Shown here piece after piece: positions 40,772 through 49,388 of a stretch of 64,000 nucleotides of DNA; the stretch's first letter is position 1; each line of letters starts with the position of its first letter. This stretch comes from Streptomyces spiralis (lineage in GTDB: Bacteria > Actinomycetota > Actinomycetes > Streptomycetales > Streptomycetaceae): NCBI RefSeq assembly GCF_014654675.1, contig NZ_BNBC01000002.1:351743-415742 (forward strand), read 5' to 3'. The notes beneath the pieces are model-generated. The model worked only from the letters and a program-made list of their open reading frames with translations. It did not search any database and was not told the DNA's origin. The position numbers and the translations under genes were made by a program.

Positions 40772-42445
40772 ATGGACGCGGACGTCATCGTCGTCGGAGC
40801 CGGCCTCGCGGGGCTGGTCGCCGCGCACGAGCTGACCAGCCGGGGCCGCAGGGTCGCCCTCGTCGACCAGGAGAACGCCGCCAACCTCGGCGGGCAGGCG
40901 TACTGGTCCTTCGGCGGGCTGTTCCTCGTCGACTCCCCCGAGCAGCGGCGCCTCGGCGTCAAGGACTCCTTCGAGCTCGCCTGGAACGACTGGCAGGGCA
41001 GCGCGCAGTTCGACCGGCTCGACGACGAGGACTCCTGGGCGGTGCGCTGGGCGCGCGCCTACGTCGAGTTCGCGGCGGGGGAGAAGCGGTCCTGGCTGGC
41101 CGGCCACGGCATCAGCCTGCTGCCCACGGTGGGCTGGGCCGAGCGCGGTGACCTGAGGGCCGACGGCCACGGCAACTCCGTACCCCGCTTCCACATCGCC
41201 TGGGGCACCGGCACGGGTGTCGTCGAGCCGTTCGCCGACCACGCCCGGCAGGCCGCGCGCGACGGCCTGCTCACCTTCCACCACCGGCACCGGGTGGACG
41301 AACTCGTCGTCGAGGGCGGCGCGGCGCGCGGAGTGCGCGGCACGGTGCTCGCCGAGGACGACTCGCCCAGAGGCGTCGCCTCCAACCGGGACGCGGTCGG
41401 CGCGTTCGAACTCACCGCGCAGGCCGTGATCGTCACGTCCGGCGGCATCGGCGCCGACCACGACATCGTCCGCCGCTACTGGCCGCAGCGGCTCGGCACG
41501 CCACCGTCCGACATGGTCACCGGCGTCCCGGCCTACGTCGACGGCCGGATGCTCGACATCAGCTCGGCGGCCGGCGCCCGGCTGGTCAACCGCGACCGCA
41601 TGTGGCACTACACCGAGGGCGTGCGGAACTGGAACCCGATCTGGCCCGGCCACGGCATCCGCATCCTGCCCGGCCCGTCCTCGATCTGGCTCGACGCCCT
41701 CGGCCGCCGGCTGCCCGACCCGTGCCTGCCCGGCTACGACACCCTGAGCACCCTCAGGCACCTGCGCACCACCGAGGACATCGCCGGCCACGACCACTCC
41801 TGGTTCGTGCTGACCCGGAAGATCGTCGAGAAGGAGTTCGCCCTGTCGGGCTCCGAGCAGAACCCCGACATCACCGCCAAGGACCGCAGAGCCGTACTGC
41901 GCGATCGGCTGCTCGGCAAGGGCGCGCCCGGGCCGGTGCAGGACTTCCTGCGGCACGGCGCGGACTTCGTGGTCGCCGACACCCTCGACCAACTCGTCGA
42001 GAAGATGAACAAGCTGACCGACCAGCCGCTCCTGGACGCCGCCGAGGTGCGGCGTCAGGTGGAGGCCCGCGACCTCCAGATGGCCAACCCGTACAGCAAG
42101 GACGCCCAGGTCCAGGGCATCCGCAACGCCCGCCGCTACATCGGCGACCGCCTCGGCAGGGTCGCCGTCCCGCACCGCATTCTCGACCCGGCGGCCGGTC
42201 CCCTCATCGGCGTCAAGCTGCACATCCTGACCCGCAAGACTCTCGGCGGCATCCAGACCGACCTCGACTCCCGCGCCCTCGGCGCGGACGGGCAGCCCAT
42301 CGACGGTCTGTACGCCGCCGGCGAGGTCGCCGGCTTCGGCGGCGGCGGCGTCCACGGCTACAACGCCCTGGAGGGCACGTTCCTCGGCGGCTGCCTGTTC
42401 TCCGGCCGCGCGGCGGGCCGCGCGGCGGCCGAGCAGACGGCCTGA
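40772..42445 (+). CDS. FAD-binding dehydrogenase (KstD/fumarate reductase-like flavoprotein)
   Basis: 557 residues. The FAD Rossmann motif is DVIVVGAGLAGLVAAHELTSRGRRVALVDQE, followed by the succinate dehydrogenase/KstD-like NAANLGGQAYWSFGGLFLVDS. AVIVTSGGIGADHDIVRRYWP and the C-terminal FAD motif GLYAAGEVAGFGGGGVHGYNALEGTFLGGCLFSGRAAG complete the family pattern. Members are predicted 3-ketosteroid-delta1-dehydrogenase-like enzymes; substrate unproven. The ATG at 40772 has GGAGAAAGG upstream. Expression is probably repressed through the tandem palindromes. There is no steroid-catabolism neighbourhood, so a steroid role is doubtful. Confidence 0.88.
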   Translation: MDADVIVVGAGLAGLVAAHELTSRGRRVALVDQENAANLGGQAYWSFGGLFLVDSPEQRRLGVKDSFELAWNDWQGSAQFDRLDDEDSWAVRWARAYVEFAAGEKRSWLAGHGISLLPTVGWAERGDLRADGHGNSVPRFHIAWGTGTGVVEPFADHARQAARDGLLTFHHRHRVDELVVEGGAARGVRGTVLAEDDSPRGVASNRDAVGAFELTAQAVIVTSGGIGADHDIVRRYWPQRLGTPPSDMVTGVPAYVDGRMLDISSAAGARLVNRDRMWHYTEGVRNWNPIWPGHGIRILPGPSSIWLDALGRRLPDPCLPGYDTLSTLRHLRTTEDIAGHDHSWFVLTRKIVEKEFALSGSEQNPDITAKDRRAVLRDRLLGKGAPGPVQDFLRHGADFVVADTLDQLVEKMNKLTDQPLLDAAEVRRQVEARDLQMANPYSKDAQVQGIRNARRYIGDRLGRVAVPHRILDPAAGPLIGVKLHILTRKTLGGIQTDLDSRALGADGQPIDGLYAAGEVAGFGGGGVHGYNALEGTFLGGCLFSGRAAGRAAAEQTA

Positions 42446-42515
42446 GCGGCGCGTCCGCGGGCGGTGGCACCGGGAACCTGACGAGTTCCTCACAACCGTC
42501 GGCCATGGTCGACGC

Positions 42516-43262
42516 ATGATCACTCGCAGTCCCCGTGTCACCCTGCTCGCCGTGTGCCTGCTGCTCACCGGATGCGGCGGCGGTTCCGTGGCGGTGTCCG
42601 ACACCCCGTCCGACATCGCCACCGCACCGGCCGGTGCCCCCGCGCCCCGCCCCGAGTTCTCCGTCGAGGCGGCCCCGCAGCGGATACCCGGCCTGGGTCC
42701 CCGGACCCTGGCGGCGATACCCTCCCGCTCCCGGCAGGTCGTCGTGGTGACCGGACGCGGCCGCGACTCCCCGGACTCCACCGTCGTGCTGTACCAGCGC
42801 GACGGCACCGGCTGGCGGGCCGGCGAGAGCTGGCCCGCGCACAACGCCCTCAGGGGCTGGACCGACCACCACCTCTCCGGCGACCTGCGCTCGCCCGTCG
42901 GCGTCTACACCCTCAGCGACGCGGGCGGCCTGAAACGCGACCCCGGGACCCGGCTGCCGTACCACCACTCCGCAGGGTTCACCTCGCCCGGCACCGGATT
43001 CGAAGGGGAGTCGCTGGCGGGGTCGTTCGACTACGTCGTCGCCATCGACTACAACCGCCGTCCGGGCACCTCGCCGCTCGACTGGACCCGCCCGCTCGGC
43101 GCGAGCCGCGGCGGCGGCATCTGGCTGCACGTCGACCACGGCGGCCCCACCCACGGCTGTGTCGGCCTCGCCGAGCGGCACATGAAGGAACTGCTGCTGA
43201 CCCTCGACCCGGCCCGGCACCCCGTCGTCGTCATGGGCGACGCGGCGTTCCTGGCCCGCTGA
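42516..43262 (+). CDS. L,D-transpeptidase-family lipoprotein
   Basis: 248 residues. The signal peptide ends in a lipobox LLLTGC (Cys20), so the protein is anchored to the outer face of the membrane. The YkuD fold is shown by VVVTGRGRDSPDSTVVLYQRDG, DLRSPVGVYTLSDAGGLKRDPGT, and the catalytic motif LHVDHGGPTHGCVGLAERHMKELL, where His and Cys of HGC form the active site. YkuD enzymes form 3-3 cross-links in peptidoglycan, though the family also includes other amidotransferases. It lies 16 bp before a two-component system, whose target it may be. Confidence 0.87.
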   Translation: MITRSPRVTLLAVCLLLTGCGGGSVAVSDTPSDIATAPAGAPAPRPEFSVEAAPQRIPGLGPRTLAAIPSRSRQVVVVTGRGRDSPDSTVVLYQRDGTGWRAGESWPAHNALRGWTDHHLSGDLRSPVGVYTLSDAGGLKRDPGTRLPYHHSAGFTSPGTGFEGESLAGSFDYVVAIDYNRRPGTSPLDWTRPLGASRGGGIWLHVDHGGPTHGCVGLAERHMKELLLTLDPARHPVVVMGDAAFLAR

Positions 43263-43278
43263 CCATAGGATCCGCCGC

Positions 43279-43974
43279 GTGTGCGCACATGTGCTGGTCG
43301 CCGAGGACGACGAGATGCAGGCCGAACTCATACGCCGCTCCCTGCTGGCGGAGGGCCACACCGCGACCGTGGTCCACGACGGCCGGGCCGCCCTGGACGC
43401 GGCCCGGCTGCACCGCCCCGACCTGGTGGTCCTGGACCTGATGTTGCCGGTGATCGACGGTTTCGGGGTGTGCCGGGTGCTGCGCCGGGACGACGACGTC
43501 CCGGTGCTGATGCTCACCGCCCGCTCCACCGAGGACGACGTGCTGCTCGGCCTCGAACTCGGCGCGGACGACTACATGACCAAGCCGTACAGCCCGCGCG
43601 AGCTGATGGCCCGGATCCGCACCGTCCTGCGCCGCAGTGGGCGGGACGGCGACCGGCGCGCGGATCCCGTCGTACGGGCCGGGGGCATCGCCGTCGACCC
43701 GGTGCGGCACGAAGTACGGTGCGAGGGGCGGCCGGTGGAGTGCACCCCGGCCGAGTTCGAGATCCTGCTCGCCATGGCCGGCGAACCCGAACGGGTCTTC
43801 ACCCGGCGCCAGCTGCTCCAGTGCACGAGGGGCCTGGACCGGGCCTCCACCGAACGGGCCGTCGACGTGCACATCATGAACCTGCGCAAGAAGCTGGAGG
43901 CCGATCCGCGCCGCCCGGCCCGTCTGCTCACCGTGTTCGGAGTCGGTTACAAACTGAGCGGGGTCAGGGCATGA
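43279..43974 (+). CDS. OmpR/PhoB-family response regulator
   Basis: 231 residues. The receiver domain runs from HVLVAEDDEMQAELIRRSLL, with the phosphoacceptor Asp in LVVLDLMLPVIDGFG and Lys in DDYMTKPYSPRELMA, to a winged-helix DNA-binding domain (VECTPAEFEILLAMAGEPERVFTRRQLLQC ... RAVDVHIMNLRKKLEADP ... TVFGVGYKLSG). It pairs with the histidine kinase that follows 31 bp later. The GTG at 43279 is preceded seven bases upstream by TAGGAT, so the message is probably leaderless; no Shine-Dalgarno is visible. Confidence 0.93.
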   Translation: MCAHVLVAEDDEMQAELIRRSLLAEGHTATVVHDGRAALDAARLHRPDLVVLDLMLPVIDGFGVCRVLRRDDDVPVLMLTARSTEDDVLLGLELGADDYMTKPYSPRELMARIRTVLRRSGRDGDRRADPVVRAGGIAVDPVRHEVRCEGRPVECTPAEFEILLAMAGEPERVFTRRQLLQCTRGLDRASTERAVDVHIMNLRKKLEADPRRPARLLTVFGVGYKLSGVRA

Positions 43975-44005
43975 GCGGGCACCACGCGCCGAGCGGGGGC
44001 AGGGC

Positions 44006-45871
44006 ATGAGCGGCGGCATACCGCTGCGCAAGCGCCTGCTGGTCCGGCTGCTGATCGCCTCCGTCCTCATCGCCCTGTGCTCCGTCGCGGCGACGGCCTG
44101 GCTGGCGGTGGAGACCACCACCCGTGCCCTGCGCGAGGAGCAGGGCCAGGACCTCGCCGACGACATGGCCATCCTCGCCCGGCTGAGCGGCTACGCCGCC
44201 ACGCACCCCGACTGGAAGGGCGTCGAGCCCACCGTGCGGGCCCTCGCCGCGCGGACCGGCCGCCGGATCGCCCTGACCACCACCGACCGCTCCCCCATCG
44301 CGGACTCCGCACCGCACGGCAGTCCGCTGCCACCGAGCGCCGCCGCCACCATCGACCCCCTGCACACCGACACCTACACCCAGCGCGGCGCACAGCTCGG
44401 CGGCCTCGACCCACGGGCCGTCGGTCCCTTCCTGCTGCCGGCCGCCGAACGGTCCGGGCTGGACCTGCTGGCAAGGAAGCGGCAGAGCTGCTTCCGCAGC
44501 CACGGCCTAGACACCACCATCCGGCGCACACCGAGCGGCCGCCCGTTCCTCACCGACACCGACACCGACGCGACGGGCCCCGCCGCCGCCACGCCGATCG
44601 AGTGCGCGGACGGCCGGCTCAACGCACCGACCCCCACCGAGCGGAAGGCCCTCGACGCGCTCGCGCGGCAGGCCCGTACCTGCCTCGGCCGCGAGGGCCT
44701 GGACCCGGACATCCCGCTGTTCGGGCTCTTCGACCCCACCGACAAGAGCCTGGGCAGCCGCGTCATCGTGGCCAAGTACGCCAGGTCGGGAGAGCTCGCG
44801 GCTTCGAAGAAGGCGCAGGACTGCGCCGACAGCGCCCGCCGCGCACAGCTCGACCCCTATGTCGCCCCGGTCGCCGAACTGTTCCTCGGCGGTGGGGACC
44901 GCACCGAACCCCGCTTCGTGATGTCCTCGGCCAACAAGGCCAAGATCGTCGGCGCGGCCGGTCTGGTGCTCGCCGTCACCGTCGCCGTGACGGCCGTGGT
45001 CGCCACCCGGCTCGTACGGCCCCTGCGCGCCCTGACCGAGGCAGCCCGGCAGCCGCCCGAACTCCACGTCCGGGTCCCGGTGACCACCCGGGACGAGACG
45101 GGCCTGCTCGCCGTGGCGTTCAACGCGCTCACCGAGCGCCGCGAGCGGCTGGAGGCCCAGCGCAAGGCGATGGTCAGCGACATCGCCCACGAACTGCGCA
45201 GCCCGCTCACCAACATCCGCGGCTGGCTGGAGGTCGCCCGGGACGGCCTCGTGGACCCCGACCCCGCCCTGCTGGCGTCCCTGCACGACGAGGCGCTGGT
45301 GCTCCAGCGGATCATCGACGACCTGCAGGACCTGGCCGCCGCAGACGCCGGCACCCTGCGCCTGCACCGGGAACCACTGCGCGCCCGCGACCTGCTCGAC
45401 CAGGTGGCCGCGGCCCACCGCGTGGCCGCCGGCACCGCCGGTGTCGCCCTGCGCACCCGGGCGGACGGCGAACCCTGGCTGGACGCCGACCCCGTACGCA
45501 TGCGGCAGGCGCTCGGCAACCTGGTCTCCAACGCCCTGCGCCACACACCCGCCGACGGCACGGTCAGCGTGGCCGCGCGCCTCGACGGCGACGAGGCCGT
45601 CCTCGAGGTCACCGACACCGGGTGCGGCATCGACCCGGCGGACCTGCCGCATGTCTTCGACCGGTTCTGGCGCGCGGAGAAGTCCCGCAGCCGCCGCACC
45701 GGCGGCAGCGGCCTCGGCCTCGCCATCGTCCGCCACCTGGCCGCCGCCCACGGCGGCACGGTCACGGCGGTCAGCGAACCCGGGAACGGAAGCGTCTTCA
45801 GCCTGCGGCTGCCCGCCGCCCCGCCACCGCCGGAGAGCCGGGTGACCTCTCCAAGCGGCCGGGGCGAGTGA
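44006..45871 (+). CDS. Sensor histidine kinase with Cys-repeat extracytoplasmic domain
   Basis: 621 residues. TM1 is about residues 12-33, a large outer domain spans ~35-310, and TM2 about 314-334, followed by HAMP (RLVRPLRALTEAARQPPELHVRVPV), the phosphoacceptor His395 in SDIAHELRSPLTNIRGWLEV and the ATPase (GNLVSNALRHTP, TDTGCGID, DRFWRAEKSRS, GGSGLGLAIVRHLAAAHGG). The outer domain contains three copies of a short Cys motif: LARKRQSCFRSHGLD, LARQARTCLGREGLD and SKKAQDCADSARRAQLD (Cys162, 226, 273), plus Cys200. The signal is unknown. Coupled to the preceding regulator. Confidence 0.93.
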   Translation: MSGGIPLRKRLLVRLLIASVLIALCSVAATAWLAVETTTRALREEQGQDLADDMAILARLSGYAATHPDWKGVEPTVRALAARTGRRIALTTTDRSPIADSAPHGSPLPPSAAATIDPLHTDTYTQRGAQLGGLDPRAVGPFLLPAAERSGLDLLARKRQSCFRSHGLDTTIRRTPSGRPFLTDTDTDATGPAAATPIECADGRLNAPTPTERKALDALARQARTCLGREGLDPDIPLFGLFDPTDKSLGSRVIVAKYARSGELAASKKAQDCADSARRAQLDPYVAPVAELFLGGGDRTEPRFVMSSANKAKIVGAAGLVLAVTVAVTAVVATRLVRPLRALTEAARQPPELHVRVPVTTRDETGLLAVAFNALTERRERLEAQRKAMVSDIAHELRSPLTNIRGWLEVARDGLVDPDPALLASLHDEALVLQRIIDDLQDLAAADAGTLRLHREPLRARDLLDQVAAAHRVAAGTAGVALRTRADGEPWLDADPVRMRQALGNLVSNALRHTPADGTVSVAARLDGDEAVLEVTDTGCGIDPADLPHVFDRFWRAEKSRSRRTGGSGLGLAIVRHLAAAHGGTVTAVSEPGNGSVFSLRLPAAPPPPESRVTSPSGRGE

Positions 45872-45950
45872 TTCCGGATCTGTGCCGCGCTGATTCCCGC
45901 GGCCCGAGCGCGGGTACCCCGAGCGCCTGAGGCACGAGGGAGATCACGGC

Positions 45951-46400
45951 ATGAGCGCATCGGACGAGCTGCGGGTCGTGCACTCGCTGGCCGCACTGGC
46001 CGCCCTCGTCGAGCGGGACCGGGGTCTGTACGTCCGCTGGTCGCGCGGCCCCGGGACCGACATGGGCGCCACCTCCAGCACCGACGCCCTCACCGGCGTG
46101 TCCATGCCGGGCCTGTCGGCCAATCCGCTCGACCTGGAGGAGTGGTGGCAGGACCGGTCCGTGGAGCTGTGGGTGGCGCGCCGGCTGTACGACTACGCGC
46201 ATCTGCCGCACGACAAGGGTCCCGGGGTCCGTCCCTGGGTCCTCAGGGGCCGGGAGACGGGCCGGGGCCCCGACAACGAGCCGCTGGTGGTCGACGTGGA
46301 GCCGCTGTGCTGGATCGCCTCCGGCGTCATCGAGGAGGCGCGGGCCGCGGTGAAGCGGCAGGAGGCGGAGTGGGGGACCATGCGCCGCTCCGGAGACTGA
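45951..46400 (+). CDS. DUF6098 family hypothetical protein
   Basis: 149 residues matching the Streptomyces DUF6098 pattern: HSLAALAALVERDRGLYVRWSRGPGTDM, STDALTGVSMPGLSANPLDLEEWWQDRSVELWVARRLYDY, EPLVVDVEPLCWIASGVIEEARAAVKRQEAEWGTM. There is no signal peptide or membrane segment, and function is unknown. The WSRGPG and CWIA motifs suggest a small cytoplasmic enzyme-like fold, but no catalytic residues can be named. GAGGGAG precedes the ATG at 45951. It converges with the WhiB gene (18 bp). Confidence 0.85.
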   Translation: MSASDELRVVHSLAALAALVERDRGLYVRWSRGPGTDMGATSSTDALTGVSMPGLSANPLDLEEWWQDRSVELWVARRLYDYAHLPHDKGPGVRPWVLRGRETGRGPDNEPLVVDVEPLCWIASGVIEEARAAVKRQEAEWGTMRRSGD

Positions 46401-46418
46401 CCGACCCGCACCCGGCGG

Positions 46419-46673
46419 TCACCTCGAGCGGCGACGGGCCGTGGCGCGACGCCGTTTGAGCCCGCGGCGTTCGCTCTCGGTGGTGGCGCCCCACACGCCG
46501 ATGGTCTGGTCCGTGCTCAGCGCCCACTCCAGACACCGGTCCTGGACGGGACAGCGTCGGCACACCGCCTTGGCCTGTTCGATCTGCGCCAGTGCCGGGC
46601 CGGTCGTGCCGATCGGGAAGAAGAGGTCGGGGTCCTGCCCGCGGCATGCGGCGTGGTCTCGCCAGTGGTCCAT
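46419..46673 (-). CDS. WhiB-family iron-sulfur transcriptional regulator
   Basis: 84 residues. Four Cys (10, 38, 41, 47) in DHAACRGQDPDLFFP and AKAVCRRCPVQDRCLEWAL would ligate a 4Fe-4S cluster; the beta-turn motif is IGVWGATTESERRGLKRRRA, followed by an Arg-rich DNA-contacting tail. The turn reads GVWGA where most have GVWGG. Wbl proteins act with SigA region 4 at promoters. This is a short Wbl, close in layout to WblA/WblE-type paralogues, but which subgroup cannot be decided here. It is divergent from the MFS gene. Confidence 0.93.
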   Translation of the reverse strand: MDHWRDHAACRGQDPDLFFPIGTTGPALAQIEQAKAVCRRCPVQDRCLEWALSTDQTIGVWGATTESERRGLKRRRATARRRSR

Positions 46674-46847
46674 GAGAAGTCACCTGTGATCGGAAGTCGT
46701 CTGTGCTCCGTGCCCTGAACATGTGCCTGTACATATACCTGTCCGGCATCGAGTCACCTGCCGCCGCGTGGGTGAAACGGCCCCGCACAGCGGGTCCTGC
46801 GATAGTGAACCCCGGACAGCAAGATGTAACGACCAACCAGGGACCCC

Positions 46848-48164
46848 GTGGACACCAGCGACACCACTGACACCACCGACACCTCGGACCACTCCGGCGA
46901 CCGCCCGGAGCCCGCCGCCGGAACCGGCCGGCGCGGCTGGCGCCGCTGGGCCATGGACACCCGCCCCCTGCGGCGGCCCGCCTACCGCCGCCTGTGGTCG
47001 TCGACCATCGTCACCGCCGTCGGCAGCCAGCTCACCGCCGTCGCCGTGCCCAAGCAGATCTACGACATCACCGGCTCCTCGGCGTGGGTCGGCTACGCCG
47101 GCCTCGCCGGGCTGGTGCCCATGGTCGTGTTCGCGCTGTGGGGCGGCGCGGTCGCCGACACCGTGGACCGCCGCAAGCTGCTGCTGGTCACCAACAGCGG
47201 TATCGCCGTCACCTCGCTGCTGTTCTGGCTGCAGGCGGTGACCGGCCTGGAGTCGGTGGCGGTGCTGATGGTGCTGCTCGCCGTGCAGCAGGCCTTCTTC
47301 GGCCTGAACTCCCCGGCCCGCAACGCCTCCATCGCCCGGCTGGTCCCCGAGGAGGAACTCCCGGCGGCCAACGCGCTGGGTTCGACGGTCATGCAGACCG
47401 GCCTGGTGGCCGGGCCGCTGCTGGCCGGCGCGCTGATCCCCGTCATCGGCCTGCCCGAGCTGTACCTGATCGACGCCGTGGCCCTGTGCGTCACCGTGTG
47501 GGCGGTGGTGCGCCTGCCGTCGCTGCCGCCGCTGTCCGGGTCCGCCGCCCGCCGCGCCGGGGTGCGCGAGATCGCCGCCGGGTTCCGCTACATATCCGGT
47601 CACAAGGTGCTGCTGCTGTCCTTCCTCGCCGACATCATCGCCATGGTCTTCGGCATGCCCCGCGCCCTGTTCCCGCAGCTCGCCGCCGAGACCTACGCCC
47701 CCTACGGCGAGGGCCTCGCGCTGGGCCTGCTGTTCGCGGCCATCCCCATCGGCGCCGTGGTGGGCGGGTTGTTCTCCGGCACCTTCTCCCGGGCCCGCCG
47801 GCACGGCTGGATGGTCATCGGCGCGGTCACGGCCTGGGGCGCGGCCGTCGCCGGGTTCGGCCTGAGCCGCAACCTCTGGATCGCCGTGGCGTTCCTGGCC
47901 GCCGCCGGTGTCGCCGACATGGTCTCCATGGTGTTCCGCGGCGCGATCCTGCTGTCCGCCGCCACCGACGAGATGCGCGGCCGGATGCAGGGCGTCTTCA
48001 CCGTCGTGGTCGCGGGCGGCCCGCGCCTGGCCGACGTGCTGCACGGCACGGCCGGCTCGGCCTTCGGCCCACGGGCCGCCGTCGCGGGCGGCGGGCTGCT
48101 GGTCGTCGCCCTGACGCTGGTCCTGGCGGCCGCCGTACCGGCGCTGCGCCGCTACCGCGTCTGA
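46848..48164 (+). CDS. MFS transporter, exporter type
   Basis: 438 residues with twelve predicted membrane helices. The first cytoplasmic signature is RRPAYRRLWSSTIVTAVGSQLTAVAVPKQIYDITGSSAWVGYAGL, a DHA3/macrolide-exporter-like motif, with loop 2-3 AVADTVDRRKLLLVTNSG. NSPARNASIARLVPEEELPAANALGSTVMQTGLVAGPLLAGAL is the C motif-like region of antiporters. The substrate cannot be assigned; efflux of a hydrophobic compound by proton antiport is the usual role. The hydrophilic N-terminus is Asp/Thr-rich (DTSDTTDTTDTSDHSGDRPEP). The GTG at 46848 has AGGGA upstream. Confidence 0.9.
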   Translation: MDTSDTTDTTDTSDHSGDRPEPAAGTGRRGWRRWAMDTRPLRRPAYRRLWSSTIVTAVGSQLTAVAVPKQIYDITGSSAWVGYAGLAGLVPMVVFALWGGAVADTVDRRKLLLVTNSGIAVTSLLFWLQAVTGLESVAVLMVLLAVQQAFFGLNSPARNASIARLVPEEELPAANALGSTVMQTGLVAGPLLAGALIPVIGLPELYLIDAVALCVTVWAVVRLPSLPPLSGSAARRAGVREIAAGFRYISGHKVLLLSFLADIIAMVFGMPRALFPQLAAETYAPYGEGLALGLLFAAIPIGAVVGGLFSGTFSRARRHGWMVIGAVTAWGAAVAGFGLSRNLWIAVAFLAAAGVADMVSMVFRGAILLSAATDEMRGRMQGVFTVVVAGGPRLADVLHGTAGSAFGPRAAVAGGGLLVVALTLVLAAAVPALRRYRV

Positions 48165-48185
48165 GCCCGAGGCCTCGCCGACGAG

Positions 48186-48638
48186 TCAGAGGCCGCGCCG
48201 GGGGATCGTGTACTGCTCCAGCAGCCTTCCCCGGGTCGTCTCCAGCCGGTTGGCGAGGACCTCGGCGACCGTCCGCACCAGCGACAGTCCGAGCAGCGGG
48301 TCCTCCACGCTCAGTGCCAGCACGGCCGGCCCGTCGAACTCGTAGGCGCGCACCGGGCTGAAGGCCTCGGCCCCGAAGTCCCACTCGTAGGGCGGGAACA
48401 GCCAGGACCAGCCGAGCAGGTCGCCCGCGCCCAGACTCGCCACGGTCACCCGCCGAAGGGCGGTGACCTGCTGGTCGAGGTGGACGGCGCCGGAGCGGAT
48501 GACCCAGAATCGGTCGGCCGTGCCGCCGGCCTCGAAGATCCTGGTGTCCTCGGGGAAGGAGACTTCCTTCGCCAGCTCCATCAGGCGTTCGCGCTGCTTG
48601 TACGGGAGGGCGGTGAGCAGTTTTATCGCTTTGGTCAT
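48186..48638 (-). CDS. Crp-fold cyclic-nucleotide-binding protein without HTH
   Basis: 150 residues. The beta-roll is TKAIKLLTALPYKQRERLMELAKEVSFPEDTRIFEAGGTADRFWVIRSGAVHLDQQV, with LGAGDLLGWSWLFPPYEWDFGAEAFSPVRAYEFD, and the C-helix is LGLSLVRTVAEVLANRLETTRGRLLEQYTI. The phosphate-binding cassette (GDLLGWSWLF) lacks the Arg of true cAMP binders, so the ligand may differ. There is no DNA-binding domain, so it probably acts on partner proteins. The ATG at 48638 has GAGGAG nine bases upstream. The gene converges with the MFS gene, 21 bp apart. Confidence 0.87.
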   Translation of the reverse strand: MTKAIKLLTALPYKQRERLMELAKEVSFPEDTRIFEAGGTADRFWVIRSGAVHLDQQVTALRRVTVASLGAGDLLGWSWLFPPYEWDFGAEAFSPVRAYEFDGPAVLALSVEDPLLGLSLVRTVAEVLANRLETTRGRLLEQYTIPRRGL

Positions 48639-48775
48639 GACCGGAGGCTCCTCGCCGGCGTTCGCGGTTCCGCGCATGTGCCTAAGCCCATTTCAGCCGC
48701 TGCGCGCGCCCCGGGCACCTCGGCGGACCCGACTTCTGCCGGCGCAGCGCCGGGTACGGCGTCGCGCGGGCATGA

Positions 48776-48811
48776 AAAAGCCCTGGCTGGACGGGGGAAG
48801 CCAGCCAGGGC
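48776..48811 (-). terminator. Intrinsic terminator with U-tract (minus strand)
   Basis: GCCCTGGCTGG (48780-48790) and CCAGCCAGGGC (48801-48811) pair perfectly over 11 bp around a 10-nt loop. On the minus strand the stem is followed by TTTTT, a classic rho-independent signal rare in such GC-rich DNA. It would end the transcript of the small gene at 48948-49169. Confidence 0.75.
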
Positions 48812-48947
48812 CGTATGCGGCGGTGTACGGAGGACGGTTCGAGTCGACCCCGTCACCGCGTATGGATGAACCGTAAACCATCTCGGCTCGGTTAACGCAG
48901 CCGAAACCGGCTCACGTGACGGGATTCACTCGCTCGGCGCCCGCCCG

Positions 48948-49169
48948 TCAGCACTCCCCGTCGTGCCGGCCGGGAGTGAGGATCTCGTCCAGCACTCTCA
49001 GCACGGTCTCGTAGGACACCACGCGCACCGCTGCCTCGCGCGCCCCGTCCGGATCGGTCGGCCCGAGCCTGTCGCGGCGGGCGCGCCACCGGTGCTCCTC
49101 CTCTTGCGCGCAGCACCTGGCGCGCTGCATGCGCCGCAGCAGCTCGTCTGAGTCCACGACTTCGGTCAT
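48948..49169 (-). CDS. Small hypothetical protein
   Basis: 73 residues, not recognised. The sequence begins MTEVVDSDELLRRMQRARCCAQEEEHRWRARRD, a strongly charged amphipathic helix, followed by DRLGPTDPDGAREAAVRVVSYETVLRVLDEIL. It contains a Cys-Cys pair and ends in Cys. No membrane segment is present. It occurs next to an intrinsic terminator with an unusually good U-tract, so a short, well-defined transcript is likely. The ATG at 49169 is chosen; a GTG 9 bases upstream is an alternative. The divergent gene is an anti-sigma-type ATPase. Confidence 0.6.
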   Translation of the reverse strand: MTEVVDSDELLRRMQRARCCAQEEEHRWRARRDRLGPTDPDGAREAAVRVVSYETVLRVLDEILTPGRHDGEC

Positions 49170-49388
49170 GCCGTTCACATACCCGCGAGAGGCGCTGCGA
49201 TGGCTCTCGCGCGCCGCCCGCTCGCCGGGAACCGGGGATGTTTGGCGTGGCCCGGAGAGGCTAGCCGAACACAAGAGGCCCGCGGAGCCGCACGGTACGA
49301 GGCTCTCGACCGACCCGCCGACGGGTCGGCAGCCGGTCCGGCCTTTTTCTTCATCGTCCGGGGAGTTCACCATCCAGGGAGCGAGGAG

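Noticed and set aside
48772..48876. Possible 34-residue peptide gene beginning MKKPWLDGG on the plus strand
   Set aside because: Its first codons coincide with an intrinsic terminator of the opposite strand, and there is no ribosome site. No peptide-modifying enzymes are nearby, so a RiPP precursor is not supported.
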